A stretch of 64,000 nucleotides of DNA from positions 62,001 through 126,000 of the forward strand of contig JNEU01001130.1 in the NCBI GenBank assembly GCA_000697475.1, in the 5' to 3' direction. Both the position numbers and the translations under genes were made by a program. This stretch comes from Lichtheimia corymbifera B2541. Taxonomy: Eukaryota; Mucoromycota; Mucoromycetes; Mucorales; Lichtheimiaceae. How positions within the stretch are numbered: the stretch's first letter is position 1; the number at the start of each line of letters is the position of its first letter. The notes under the pieces are model-generated. The model ran no database searches and had not been told where the DNA came from. It saw only the letters and a program-made list of their open reading frames with translations. Shown here piece by piece: positions 46,424 to 58,527 of the stretch.

Positions 46424-48010
46424 ATGCCCATTGCATCCATGTTGGAAACTGACAAGCCTTTCATGTTTGCCACCAGCTCAACAGGACGACCAGCAACAGC
46501 GGCCGATCTTGGTAGTAGTAGCTCGAGTACTACTTCCAAGCCAGTGAACAACACCAACACCATGACACCGTCCAGTGACATTGCTTTCTCAAGGTCTTCT
46601 ACAAGTGCTGCTGGTACGGGTACGAGTACTAGTGCTGCTGCTACTACCACTACCACTACTACTCCTCCTCCTCCTCATTTACCACCACCACCGTCTTCTC
46701 AATCGTATACTCCTCCACCTCCACCTCCATCGACAGGAGGTAATGGTAGCTCTACTACTACTTCTTCTACTACCACTACTACTCAATACTACCATGCTCA
46801 TGAACGGCCACCGACTACTGCTAGTCATCAGCAACACCACCAACACCACCACCCTCCTATGCCAACGCAAAGTGACGACCCATATCTTTATCATCATCAC
46901 CATCATCATCATCATCCCCATCATCCTCCTCCTCCGTTGCCTTTTGCACGTCCACCTTTGGAACAAGAAGAAACAACAGCGTATGCATATCAACCCAATG
47001 GTAACGGTGGTGGTGGTAGTGGTGGCACTCATATCACAAGTGTATATGCACACCGCCGAATGCAGCAACAACAACAACAGCCACATTTACATCCACCCTA
47101 CCATGTGCATCATCATCTTCCTCATCCTCTCTCAGCACAACCTGTCATTGACGAGCATTATAATCCATCTACCACAACACCTCCACCAACAGCAACAACG
47201 ACTACTGCCACCGTTGCGGCTCCGGCTGGTTCAAGTACTTCAATCCAACCTCCACCACATCCACCACCACCTCCAGCGATGAATAGTAGTCCCATGTATT
47301 ATGAAGCCGATGATCCAGATGGATGGCTAGTAGAAGGTACATAATATATATACACTTGAAAAAAGTCAAAAGCTAATGGAACTTTTTAGTAGGCAATTAT
47401 GAAGCAGATCAAAGGAGGACTAAGAAACGAAAAGAAGTGGGTGGCCGATTGGAAAAGATCAACATGGATTTCATGGAGAATAGAGAAAGGTAATAAGGTG
47501 CATGATGATGATGATGATGATGATGATGGCAGGTGTTTTCGTGTTTCTTATCTAATATATCGCGTTGATAGAATCTATGCGGACAAGTTGGCTGTCTTAC
47601 AAGAAGAAATCAAACAAGTGCATCAGAGTAAGTTGTCCTCTCCCCCCAACCACTAACCAACCATGACTCACCAATTCATGTTGTTACAGATACACATATT
47701 GCCTATTTACAAGGATTGGAAGAGTTGAAGTACACGCGTGAAAAACGAATCCATGACGCCAGATTATTCCGAGCCTATCACGAACGCATCATTGATAATC
47801 AATTCAACCGCGAAAGAATGCTAGCGGAAGAAGAATGCTCGGTAAGTGTGTGTTGTGAAGCCATGGAAACGGGCTCTTTTGGCTGACCAGGATGGAAATT
47901 AGGCTGAAAAACGAGAAATGCGTGATAAGCTATTTACTGCTTTGGAAGAGAAACGTCGCAAACTCAAGGAAGACAAAGACAATTGTGAATTGGCTTATGG
48001 TATGTCACTC

Positions 48011-48044
<34 letters not shown>

Positions 48045-48451
48045 CCTCTCACTTATGACTGAATCTTTTTCCCTTTGTAGATTCTCTATTAGAATCGCAA
48101 ACACGGATGATGAAGCGGTCCTTGCGACGGCGTGGCATTGAACAAGTTGACAACAAAACCAACAAGCGAAAACAATTGTCTGATATCCTTTTTTTCTCAA
48201 CCTATTCTACTAACCTATATTGCATGAACATATTTTTCATCATCCTTAACCTTTTCTTTCTTTCTTTACGTCCAGCGCTGGTATTCAAGCTCAAAGATGA
48301 CGATCTGCAAAATGACCTCGAAGGCATGCATATTGTAAGTTGGTTCTTATAATGATGTAGACGACCATGGTTGCGCTGACAATATATGTATGTATAGGAT
48401 CCCACACCATTCAACAGCAAAAAGTTCTCATCCAATAACAAAAAAAAGTGA
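46424..48451 (+). CDS. Sds3/BRMS1-like subunit of Rpd3-type histone deacetylase complex
   Basis: Probable scaffold of a Sin3/Rpd3 HDAC complex. ATG 46424 (MPIASMLETDKPFMF). The first exon encodes about 300 aa of Ser/Thr/Pro/His-rich low complexity with poly-Thr, poly-Pro and YLYHHHHHHHHPHHPPPP. Splicing then gives NYEADQRRTKKRKEVGGRLE, NMDFMENRERIYADKLAVLQ, EEIKQVHQ, NTHIAYLQGLEELKYTREKR and RAYHERIIDNQFNRERMLAE, a coiled-coil matching the Sds3/BRMS1 helix (Ser/Ala-poor, E/K/R-rich, with IYADKL). The end has PALVFKLKDDDLQNDLEGMH, the family's C-terminal block. Introns contain (GAT)n at about 47503-47528 and (AT)n at about 48014-48042. The long N-terminus is specific to this lineage as far as I can tell. 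Confidence 0.82.
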
Positions 48452-48616
48452 TCGATACCTTATTACTGTTTTTTTCCCTCTTTTCTTTTTTTCATTGTAC
48501 ATAATATTATAAAAGCCACGCTTTGATTCTCTCTCTCTTCTACTTGATATATCTGCAAATACACATAAACACACATTCAATAGGCCATTCCACAATGCAT
48601 CTGCGACAATAAACAC

Positions 48617-50091
48617 TTACGTGGCATCAATTTGCCTCACTTGTGGCAAAGCCAAGTGGACCTTGTTGCGGTAGGTTGCCCTGTTTGCTGCTTGCATCGG
48701 GTTTCCTTCGAGATAAATCGTATCCAATGTCTTGATGTCGCCCAATTCCTTTGTCAATTCACCAAAGCATTCACTCTCGAAGAGGTTGTTGTTTGCCTAT
48801 GAAATCAAAAGTCGGTTACTTGGTCAAATCACCATCATCACCCTTCCCATGCCGTCCCTTACCCAGAAATCCTCTAGCTGCGTTAGATGCGACATGTTTT
48901 CAATGTGCTTTATCTTGTTATTGGCTACATCGAGCGTTTTCAACTTGAGCTATTGGGAAAGAAAATATCAATACTAATCCTCCCTTCATGTCCTGCATCT
49001 CTTTACTTACATTGTTTTCCAAGCCCTCTATTTTTTCAATGGCGTTATGTGACAAGTATAGCTCTTGCAAATTGTGCAATTCCTCGAGTCCTTCCAATTT
49101 GGTAATCCGGTTGCTTTGGATACTTAGGATCTGCAAATTGCGTAACGGGCTCAAGTTCTATAAACTTAGGTTAACCCTATTGTCCTTGATTTCTTTTCTT
49201 CTCTAACTTACCTCCAGCCGAGTGATTTTGTTTTTGCCAAGCCAGAGTTTGGTGAGATTCACAAGTTGATCCAAGTTCTCAATGACCTAGTAGTAGAAGA
49301 AAAGCACTAAGTTCCAATGTGGATGTTGTCTTTTTCCCTTCCCAACCTACTCGAATCTTGTTTGCACCGAGCTCGAGATTATCCAATTGCACCAATGTAT
49401 CCAGGTTTTCAATCTTTGATATACGATTGCTCACGAAGAAAAGGTCACTCAAGTTGGTGAGTTGATCAATGTTCTTGATGTGCTTGATCTTGTTGAAGGA
49501 AAGATCCAGATACCTTGTCACATGCACATGTTAATACCCGTTGATACACCCATTGTAAGAGAAACTTACTGCAAAGAGGTGATCTGATTCAGGCCACGCA
49601 CGTGTTTAATCTTGTTATCGTACAGGTCAAGCTCCACAAGTTTATCCAATCCTTCAAAGCCCTCGATATCCAAGATCAAGTTTTGTCTCAAACACAACCG
49701 CTATTGGGAGACTCGAGTCAATAGAGTGATGCATGATAATAGTTGTTCTCAAGGCATACTTCGAGTTGAGGAAACCGTGTCAAGTTGAGATTGGGTATGC
49801 TGGAAATGCGAAGATGAACGGCGTCTATTTCCTGATACAAAGCATATCAATACAATACTTCCAGGGCATGTCAATGGGCTCCAAACATTACCGTGGTGTC
49901 TTCGGGATACTCATCCAATAGACCTGAACACACGCATGCCATGTTAGCATCCAAGTAAGAGGGTTTTTTCTTCTTATCCCACCTTCTTCGATATTAGCCA
50001 ATTCATTCTCATTCTCCTCTTCTTCGGATTGCTCGGATTCGTGCTCGTCATGTTCCTTTACAAGGCTGTTTTGTAGCTGTTCTTCAGGCAT
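48617..50091 (-). CDS. SDS22: Protein phosphatase 1 regulatory subunit Sds22
   Basis: LRR protein controlling PP1 (Glc7) activity, nuclear. ATG 50091 gives MPEEQLQNSLVKEHDEHESE and an acidic leader. Removing introns yields LLDEYPEDTTEIDAVHLRIS, then consecutive 22-residue LRRs: LEKLCLRQNLILDIEGFEGL, LVELDLYDNKIKHVRGLNQI, LQYLDLSFNKIKHIKNIDQL, LSDLFFVSNRISKIENLDTL, LDNLELGANKIRVIENLDQL, LTKLWLGKNKITRLENL, LQILSIQSNRITKLEGLEEL, LQELYLSHNAIEKIEGLENN, and a C-terminal cap ending VRQIDAT. About 9-10 SDS22-type repeats, a complete protein of 8 or so exons. It converges with the Sds3-like gene. Confidence 0.94.
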
Positions 50092-51587
50092 GGTGGGAAA
50101 GTAAAGCAAAAGGCAGAAAAAAAGTCGCGTGGTAAGACGGAGATTTCAAGCACGCTGGATTAAAAAAGTGGGGGCGCCTAGCAACCCTTTATGCAAGTTT
50201 CCATCCTGTCATTGTCCCCTGCACCTTAGCTACCACACCCCATTTGACAACTGGTTTCATACATATCTCAACAATGGCATGTACTTTATCGATCAGCAAA
50301 CAATAAAACTATCTTTTTCGATGATAAATGTATGCGATTCGTGGTCATAGTACTAAGCCTTTATAATACCCAATGCTTCGATCAAAGAGGAACTAGTTGT
50401 GATGGGATTTCCTATATGCACCTAGAGAGCAAAACTCGTCAGCTTGTTAATACATCCACGACACTGATTGATGAGGCCAACTCAGGAAGAAGATTGTGTA
50501 GAAACTTAAAGATATGATTGGCAATGCAATCTCGTATTCGCTAAAGTAACCATTTAATCCACCAACATCATCCGCATGAGATAAACTGAGGGGTCCAATG
50601 GGAGAGATACATTGATGTGGAAAGTTTCTATCCTTCGGGTGTACATTGTGCATATGTTGGTCGGGTGGATGGGAAGTGGCATTTGAAGAGTGGTGGCGAA
50701 TGGATGATAATGTTGACATGTTGCACAAATGCTGTCAAGTACAATAGTTGGACACACTGATTGTTCAGGATGATACCATCATTCATAATGGTCAAGTTGT
50801 CATTGGATCCACTCTCTCCCCACGCGTTGTATATATCCAGAGCCTTCCATCCCACATACAATACCAACGCAATATCCATATTCATATTCATAGGAATTCG
50901 TATGTATTGAAATCAAGTTGCTACATCACGTAAATAAAGCTGCTTCTATATAATGGCTATATGCTGGTCGCGTGCAAAAGGGCTGTAAGCCAAGTTGCTG
51001 CATATAGCTTGAGACAATGGAGCATGGACATGCTAAAGACAACTGCTGGATTGAATGCTGTTATGCTTGATCGTGGCAGAGAATTGTACAAGAGCGTGTG
51101 GGGTGTCAAGAGACTCGTGTGTTGTAAAAGAGTGATAAGGCGGCTGTGTACATGCCGTGGACTTGCCATTCAGTCAAAGACAATCGGATCAAGGCAACTG
51201 CAGGATTGACATGATGGGTTGAAGCAGGACAATCGTTCGCTGGTTGTAGTTGTACTTGAATGGTGCAACGGTTGAACTGAGAAGAGGGAAGCAGCTGGAA
51301 GTGGAAGAGGTGGAAATTAAATAGGTTGAACTGCCAGACAAATGCGTAAACACTGTAATTGATCCATGATCTTGATATTGCATACCTCAAACCTCAAACT
51401 TTCACACAAGGTACTCTAGGACATGCTGATCAACTTTGTCTTAATAACGAACCCACACTTCATTTGAAAATTTCGAAAGGGAGAGCATAATGTGGGGACT
51501 ACTATGACGGATGGAAATTGGGAAAGTGCCGGATTTATGAAAAAGTCAATTAGTATGTAGTTTCTTGGGATTCCCCATCTCGCACTT

Positions 51588-53181
51588 GAAACTTGGTCAG
51601 AAGGTACTCTCGCACATGCTGATCAACTCCATTCATTTAAAAACCGCATGCTTCATTATGAACATTTTGAATGCGGGCGAGCCCAAATGTAAGAGAAAAG
51701 TAGGGTCGGCGCTCCTGTTCCCCGAGATTGCCCACTTCGAACCTGAAACTTTCACACAACATCCTTTCAACCACGCCGAGCAATTTCGTTCTCATAAAGT
51801 CCCCAGAGTTCATTATGAAAACCTTGTATGTAGGAGAGACGACGAAGAGATGAAAAGATAAGTAGGGTGTACGGCCGTGCGCGCCGATATTGCCAATCTC
51901 GACCTCGAAACTTGGTCAGAAGGTACTCTCGCACATGCTGATCAACTCCATTCATTTAAAAACCGCATGCTTCATTATGAACATTTTGAATGCGGGCGAG
52001 CCCAAATGTAAGAGAAAAGTAGGGTCGGCGCTCCTGTTCCCCGAGATTGCCCACTTCGAACCTGAAACTTTCACACAACATCCTTTCAACCACGCCGAGC
52101 AATTTCGTTCTCATAAAGTCCCCAGAGTTCATTATGAAAACCTTGTATGTAGGAGAGACGACGAAGAGATGAAAAGATAAGTAGGGTGTACGGCCGTGCG
52201 CGCCGATATTGCCAATCTCGACCTCGAAACTTGGTCAGAAGGTACTCTCGCACATGCTGATCAACTCCATTCATTTAAAAACCGCATGCTTCATTATGAA
52301 CATTTTGAATGCGGGCGAGCCCAAATGTAAGAGAAAAGTAGGGTCGGCGCTCCTGTTCCCCGAGATTGCCCACTTCGAACCTGAAACTTTCACACAACAT
52401 CCTTTCAACCACGCCGAGCAATTTCGTTCTCATAAAGTCCCCAGAGTTCATTATGAAAACCTTGTATGTAGGAGAGACGACGAAGAGATGAAAAGATAAG
52501 TAGGGTGTACGGCCGTGCGCGCCGATATTGCCAATCTCGCACTTGAAACTTGGTCAGAAGGTACTCTCGCACATGCTGATCAACTCCATTCATTTAAAAA
52601 CCGCATGCTTCATTATGAACATTTTGAATGCGGGCGAGCCCAAATGTAAGAGAAAAGTAGGGTCGGCGCTCCTGTTCCCCGAGATTGCCCACTTCGAACC
52701 TGAAACTTTCACACAACATCCTTTCAACCACGCCAGCAATTTCGTTCTCATAAAGTCCCCAGAGTTCATTATGAAAACCTTGTATGTAGGAGAGACGACG
52801 AAGAGATGAAAAGATAAGTAGGGTGTACGGCCGTGCGCGCCGATATTGCCAATCTCGAACTCGAAACTTGGTCAGAAGGTACTCTCGCACATGCTGATCA
52901 ACTCCATTCATTTAAAAACCGCATGCTTCATTATGAACATTTTGAATGCGGGCGAGCCCAAATGTAAGAGAAAAGTAGGGTCGGCGCTCCTGTTCCCCGA
53001 GATTGCCCACTTCGAACCTGAAACTTTCACACAACATCCTTTCAACCACGCCGAGCAATTTCGTTCTCATAAAGTCCCCAGAGTTCATTATGAAAACCTT
53101 GTATGTAGGAGAGACGACGAAGAGATGAAAAGATAAGTAGGGTGTACGGCCGTGCGCGCCGATATTGCCAATCTCGACCTC
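51588..53181 (+). repeat. Five-unit 319-bp tandem array
   Basis: Units start at gaaacttggtcagaagg at 51588, 51907, 52226, 52545 and 52863; the fourth is 318 bp because of a one-base deletion (cacgccgagc to cacgccagc). Units are nearly identical, with small changes before the boundary (gacctc, gcactt, gaactc). Each unit is a dimer of related halves of about 157 and 162 bp. In copy A the same unit occurs once per arm (17142-17459 in the left arm). Confidence 0.95.
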
Positions 53182-53281
53182 GAAACTTGGTCAGGAGGTG
53201 CTCTCGGGCATGCTGATCAACATCGTTCTCATAAAGCCTCTACACATCATTATGGAGATTTGGAGAAACAGGCACCTTTAT

Positions 53282-53470
53282 GTTTTTACATATGCTGTAA
53301 GCATGATGCTATATGACAAGTGGTGTTTGTTCATTGTGAAGTAGGTTGGCTCTGATAGAGCGGAATATGCGCAGGGGCGTGCTTGTGTAACACTGCTCAT
53401 TTGCATAATACTTCACAATGAACAAACACCACTTGTCATATAGCATCACGCTTACAGCATATGTAAAAAC
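53282..53470. repeat. Hairpin with 62-nt arms (53282-53343 / 53409-53470)
   Basis: 62-nt inverted repeat with one mismatch (gcatg against gcgtg) and a 65-nt loop. The arms include acatatgctgtaagc and caagtggtgtttgttcat. Related hairpins occur at about 17560-17780 in copy A. Confidence 0.9.
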
Positions 53471-53493
53471 ATAAAGATGTCTGTATCTCTAAA

Positions 53494-53780
53494 CTTTACA
53501 ATGAAACGTAGGGTCTTCAATCGAACAAAGTTGCTCGTCGGGGTGAAGCGCACCTTGGGTGCAAGTTTCACGATCAACCTCGACGATCTCAGATTCACCC
53601 AATGTCACCACCAGCCTCGTCGAAAAAAAATTCAAGAGGTCGACCCTCAATCTACTTTGGCTGGTGGTGACATTGCGAAATCTGGGAACGGCCACGATGA
53701 GAATGAGACTTGGGCAGTATATGCTTTCGATCCCGCCGAGCAACTTTGTTCTATGAAAGACTCCACGCTTCATTGTAAAC
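53494..53780. repeat. Second inverted-repeat module (centre about 53637)
   Basis: Diverged inverted repeat. The innermost 9-20 bp (ccaccagcc / ggctggtgg) are perfect; the outer ends pair caatgaaacg with the inverse of cgcttcattg. Several internal segments match with substitutions. Confidence 0.75.
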
Positions 53781-54305
53781 TTTTGAGATATGAATGTTTT
53801 TATGTTTTAAGCGTGATGCTATATGAAAAGTGGTCTTTGTTCATTGTCAAGAAGCCAGAGCCTAATAGAGCATAAAGATGCAGAGGGTCGTGTATGTGTA
53901 ACACAGCTACCGGCAGGGACAATGCATGAATTTATACGCTATTCAGTAATACTGTAGCTCATAATTGGGAGCCAATACCCTCTTGTTCCCGATCCCAAAT
54001 GTTGACAAATCCATTGCATGGGAATGATCCCCATGTTGACGACAAGCTCAGTAGCAAAGCATCATTTCAGGTTTCTTTCCTCGTCATCGCTGCACTTTTC
54101 TGCATCCATCTATCATAACCATTTCAGATCCAATATTGCTGCTGATCTCTTTCCGACGTATCTCAACCAGGTGAACAATGCTTGCATATACTAGATAACT
54201 GATATAGGATCATCCATAGGAATCATATGCTGTATTAAAGCGAATTATTGCTACACGTTAATAAATAAAGCTATCTCTTCTATATAATACTGGCTATCTG
54301 CTGTT

Positions 54306-54311
54306 CACGTG
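54306..54311. promoter_or_regulatory. CACGTG box in the element's end, upstream of HEATR6
   Basis: TCACGTG core 84 bp before the HEATR6 ATG, inside sequence homologous to the repeat element's end (compare 16459-16464). A TATA-like tctatataatac lies about 30 bp before it. Confidence 0.5.
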
Positions 54312-54394
54312 AAATACTGGAGTCAATAGATTGCTAATAACAACAGCTTTTACATTTGGTTGTGGCAGAGGAATGTGCAAGAGAGAGCGGGCAC

Positions 54395-57300
54395 ATGAGT
54401 GATTGGCTGTCGGAGGAAAACATCATCCGGATATCGCACTTCCGATGTCGACACTTGTCGCGCCTTAATCTTCTTACACGAAAGGGGGAAATGCAGCCAT
54501 TCTACACGCTTGTACTGCAGTACTATCAACATGCTCTGGACTCTACGCATACACCCAATAACCTTGTCAGCATACTCAACGAACTCAACAATGTCGAAAT
54601 GCCTGTGAAGAACGTGCCGGATCAGGTAAACAAACGATCACAACGCAACTCCATCTCTGCAACTGACACCTTTGAATAATAGCAAGTGGTCGACATTCTT
54701 GTGACAGGAAGCAAATCCATCCAACCCAATGACGATAGCTTTTCTCCATTCTGCAAGTTTTTATTTCGACAATGTTCCAAACAGGTAGACTGCTCACTCG
54801 AAATAACAACAACGAGCATGATCTTTATTATAGTATCATAGATACGGCTGTCAAGTCTTCGGGCGTCACAATTTGAAGCCTGCATTGTATTACTATTGGA
54901 TGCTCTTGAAAACTCGGATACATCTTCCGATCTTCGCGTGGATGTTTTGCGTGCTCTCAGTGCACTTGTCTTTGAAAATGCCTCCAACACAGTCAAGGTA
55001 GGTATATAGATAGATAGAATGATGATAATGGAGAATCGAATCGCACTAACTATGTTTGTTTAAAGTTCTATCCTCGCATAGCCAATATCCTCTGCAAACT
55101 TGCCGATCGATCTGTGCAACCCCTTGAAGTGCGTCGTATGGCCATCAATTGCATCGCTAATACCTGTGCGGGAGCTGGATCCAAGTTACAAAGCTATTAC
55201 AAGGATTATTACCAAGTGCTCTTAGCCAACATTTGCACGGTCGAACATGGATCTCATGGCACCATCATGGTCGCTTCATCTACCCTTGATTTTTCTGATT
55301 CGGCGATTCGAAAGGTAAATTTATAAAGGGTATACCAGTCATCATCATCATGCTAACTTGTGTGAGAGAGAATAGATTGCTAGTAGTACCTTGCGTGCGC
55401 TTCAATTTGTCTTGTCTCAAGATAAGAGCCTGGTGACCAATCCACTATGCGACATTATCCAAATCATCTACACATTTATCTTCATGAGCGTCTCATTGCA
55501 GACCTATTCCATGGCAAATCGAGGTATGTATTTTATATGACGGCGTGATAATAGAACACATCATGTCTCATTATTGTGTGCGTATTTAGATGAACCAACA
55601 CCATCGACATCGACCTCTCGTCCTATGCAAGTCCGACTTCGTTTACAAAAGCAACAACCAGCACATCGTGCACAGTTGTCATGGCGACCCACAGAATTTA
55701 AATCCATGGGACTGACAAGTTCAGACTCTGAGTTATCCGATTCAAATGAAGCTGCCATGGGGAATCCTCGCAAACAGTGAGTAGTAGTAATAGTAGTATT
55801 TGGACTGAACAAGTAAGCTGACGATCTTTCTTAGACGGGATGACGCCAAAATACGTATCAATGCACTTTTATGTCTCGCAGCCATTGCAAAGACTTCACC
55901 ACGCGCACTACAACCTTACTGGCACAAGTTTCTCTCTGACACCTTTTCTATCTTTTTGACTAATAACTCGGATCAAGACGGCAAATTGCTTCCAGTATTA
56001 CGCTCGGATAATCAACCTTATTCTCTCTTCACTATCCTATTGTACGATCCCATGATAACGGTGCGCACAGCTGTTTGCAATGCATTAATTGCCATGCTTG
56101 ATGGATCAAAGCAATATCTCGGCGTGGCTTCTGAAAGGTATGAATTGTATACACGCACTCATGCATGGAATGGTACCATTCACTCGCCATCATAGAGATA
56201 CCAAATCATCCTTTACATCCTTATCACAACAACTCGCATCCATATTGCGCGATTTTCATTCGGCAGTAATCCACGCTCTCTCGAAAGAAGAACATCCTCA
56301 AGTAACAGCATTGATTTTCAAGTTGGCTTGCACACTTGTCAACAATTGCCCTTATGATCGTCTGGCACCTGGTTATTTGAAACGACTTTACAACGCAGCT
56401 CTTTTGAAATGGCCACAAGCATGTATGTTGTCTTTTTTCTTTTCCACCTCCTCTTTGTCTTGTCAAAGAATACATGCTCACTCAGTCATTCATGATTAGC
56501 AGCCACGTTGAGGACAGCTATATTGCATCTTGTGATAGCCATATTGGAAACGGGCTCCCAAGAAGGGGCTCACATGCTTGAGGAAAGTGTTGAAGAGTCA
56601 ATGCCACCTTTGATTGACCTCGTTCCGCAATTGACACTACCCGATGGATCATCAGAAGCGTCTCTTGAACTCGTATCAGCGGCTTGGATGACACTGGGCA
56701 CCCTTGCAAAGCATCAATTCGACATGATCTTGTAAGTACACACACAGGAAATCGAGAGAGATGGGTATATTAAAGGATGTGGTTATGTATAGTGACCGTG
56801 AGGACGTGATCCATGAACGATTTGAAGCTGCCATGGAGCACAAGGAAGAAAAAGTTCGGATAGCAGCAATGACATTTGCCGAGTCCTATGGATGTGCCAT
56901 GGGTAATCATATTGAGGAAGACAACTCATCTAGGATGGTATGTAGTATTTAGTCTGCAATCAAAGAGAATGAAGTTTATTGACAATTTGCTGCTTTTAGG
57001 CCAAGTATCTAGCATGGTGGACTGGAATGCTCAGCAAACATATCCAAGCATCCTGTATCGATGACGCTGCTGGTGTGCGAGCAATGAGTTGTGATTGTTT
57101 GGCTAGTATTCCAAAAGCGGTGTATGAGCAATTGCCCGTAAGTTGTCTTTTTCGGGGAGGTTGTTTGTTTTACCGCTTGAGTAACCATTGACTCTTTTAT
57201 GCAGCACATGTATCAAACGCTGGCAGTTGCACTATTATTGTCTCTTCCATCTGATCAGGATATTAGCGTACGTGCTGCCGCATGCAGAGCGCTTGGTGTA

Positions 57301-58224
57301 TTTGTCCTGTTTCCTTCCTTGAGAGGGGACCCTCATTTTGTATCGGATATGGCAGCAGCAATTATGGATCAAATGAACGACAAGGCCATCCTAGTGCGTG
57401 TTCGTGCAAGCTGGGCGGAAGGCAATTTGGGTGATGCTCTCGTAGCAGAAAGTGAAGATCCCGAATTTGATTTCCAAGAATGGATACCTTTAATGACATG
57501 GAGCAACATTATCATCACCGCTACATCAGCCTGCACAGATAATGACAAGGTAAAATGCTGACCAACATGATTCTGTCGTCATGATATCTTATTATACAAT
57601 CATAGCTTCGTTCCAATGCTGTCAGAGCGCTGGGTAGCATATTGCGTATCACGTCAAAGGATTATTTTCATGCAAGAAAAAGTGCCCAGTTACTGAAAAA
57701 TGCAATGAATGGATTGTGCAAGAATATCGAGACTGGAACTCTCAAGGTAATACATGATGGCAACATCATACGCAAAGTCATGTTTATTGATCTTGTCATT
57801 GTTAGACTCGATGGAATGCATGCCATGCAGCTAGTAACATGTTGAAGAATCCTGACTTTCCTGTTGGCGACCCGTATCCATGGACAAAGGCTATCTACAC
57901 GGCGTTGATTCATTCATTGTTACAATGTCGCAATTTCAAAGTCAGAATCAATGCTTGCCTTGCCTTGGCAACTCCTACACGTCGTGACCAATATGGGTCC
58001 TCATTTGATGCGGTTGTCCAAGCCATTCTTGCAGCATGGGATGCCTGTCACCAAGAAGATGATACCTTTCAAGAATACCGTTATCGTGAACAATTGAAGG
58101 AGCAGGTAAGTTGTGCTGACAAATATATCCAAGATGTGGACGATATATATTTATAGAAACTGATCTTTAGGTGAAATCTGCGTTGCATCATATTCAAACT
58201 CTGTCATCCGTAGCGACAACGTAA
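54395..58224 (+). CDS. HEAT-repeat protein, HEATR6-like
   Basis: About 900-1000 aa spread over roughly 15 exons. ATG 54395 gives MSDWLSEENIIRISHFRCRH. Conserved helices include QPFYTLVLQYYQHALD, LRVDVLRALSALVFENA, VRRMAINCIANTCAGAG, DDAKIRINALLCLAAIAKTS, LLYDPMITVRTAVCNALIAM, PQVTALIFKLACTLVNNCPY and VRAAACRALGVFVLFPSLRG. The order and the RINALLCL motif fit the HEATR6 family (function poorly known). The middle has a Ser-rich linker (PTPSTSTSRPMQVRLRLQKQ). The end, QTLSSVATT, has TAA at 58222. Family by motif resemblance. The promoter lies in the repeat element, see findings. Confidence 0.8.
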
Positions 58225-58527
58225 CATGTGGCGGGTGTTGTGACACAGAGATATGTAACCCATTGGACAGCACGTGACCCAAGGAGCTTAATGAGCGTCG
58301 GACTCGTAGTAGCGTGTATACTCTCACCCGTCCTTTCCCCCCTTTTTCCTCTTTTCGCTTTCAGTTTCATCGCCACACTCTTTTCTCAACGACGCATCAT
58401 CATCCTCTCCCTTCTTTTTTTCTCTTGTTCGAATCATTTTTATTTATTTGCATCATCCCATTCTATTCTCCTTCCATCCTGCGACTAGAATTTCATTAAT
58501 AATACAACTACTTATTCCGCGTTGTTG
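58225..58527. other. Intergenic region upstream of the Zn2Cys6 regulator
   Basis: About 300 bp with CACGTG at 58271-58276 and a long pyrimidine-rich tract (58330-58480), a typical fungal promoter feature. No gene. Confidence 0.5.

Larger units (their letters stand above)
50450..54394. repeat. Repeat element, copy B
   Basis: About 3.9 kb, related to copy A. Its left part (50450-51590) matches 19680-20820 of copy A in inverted order (position x pairs with about 71210-x). It contains a five-unit 319-bp tandem array (51588-53181), two hairpin modules (53282-53470 and 53494-53780), then a unique-looking stretch and, at 54250-54390, a diverged direct copy of the element's terminal block, including a TATA-like sequence, CACGTG (54306-54311) and ggttgtggcag. 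Copy B is not a whole palindrome; only its modules are. The right end reaches the HEATR6 start codon. No transposase or polymerase motifs. Confidence 0.82.

Noticed and set aside
51588..53181. CRISPR array
   Set aside because: Units are 319 bp and contiguous without unique spacers; the genome is eukaryotic.
53182..53875. Protein-coding gene suggested by a 132-codon frame (53477-53875)
   Set aside because: The frame runs through the arms of a hairpin and has a competing 94-codon frame on the other strand; no motif.
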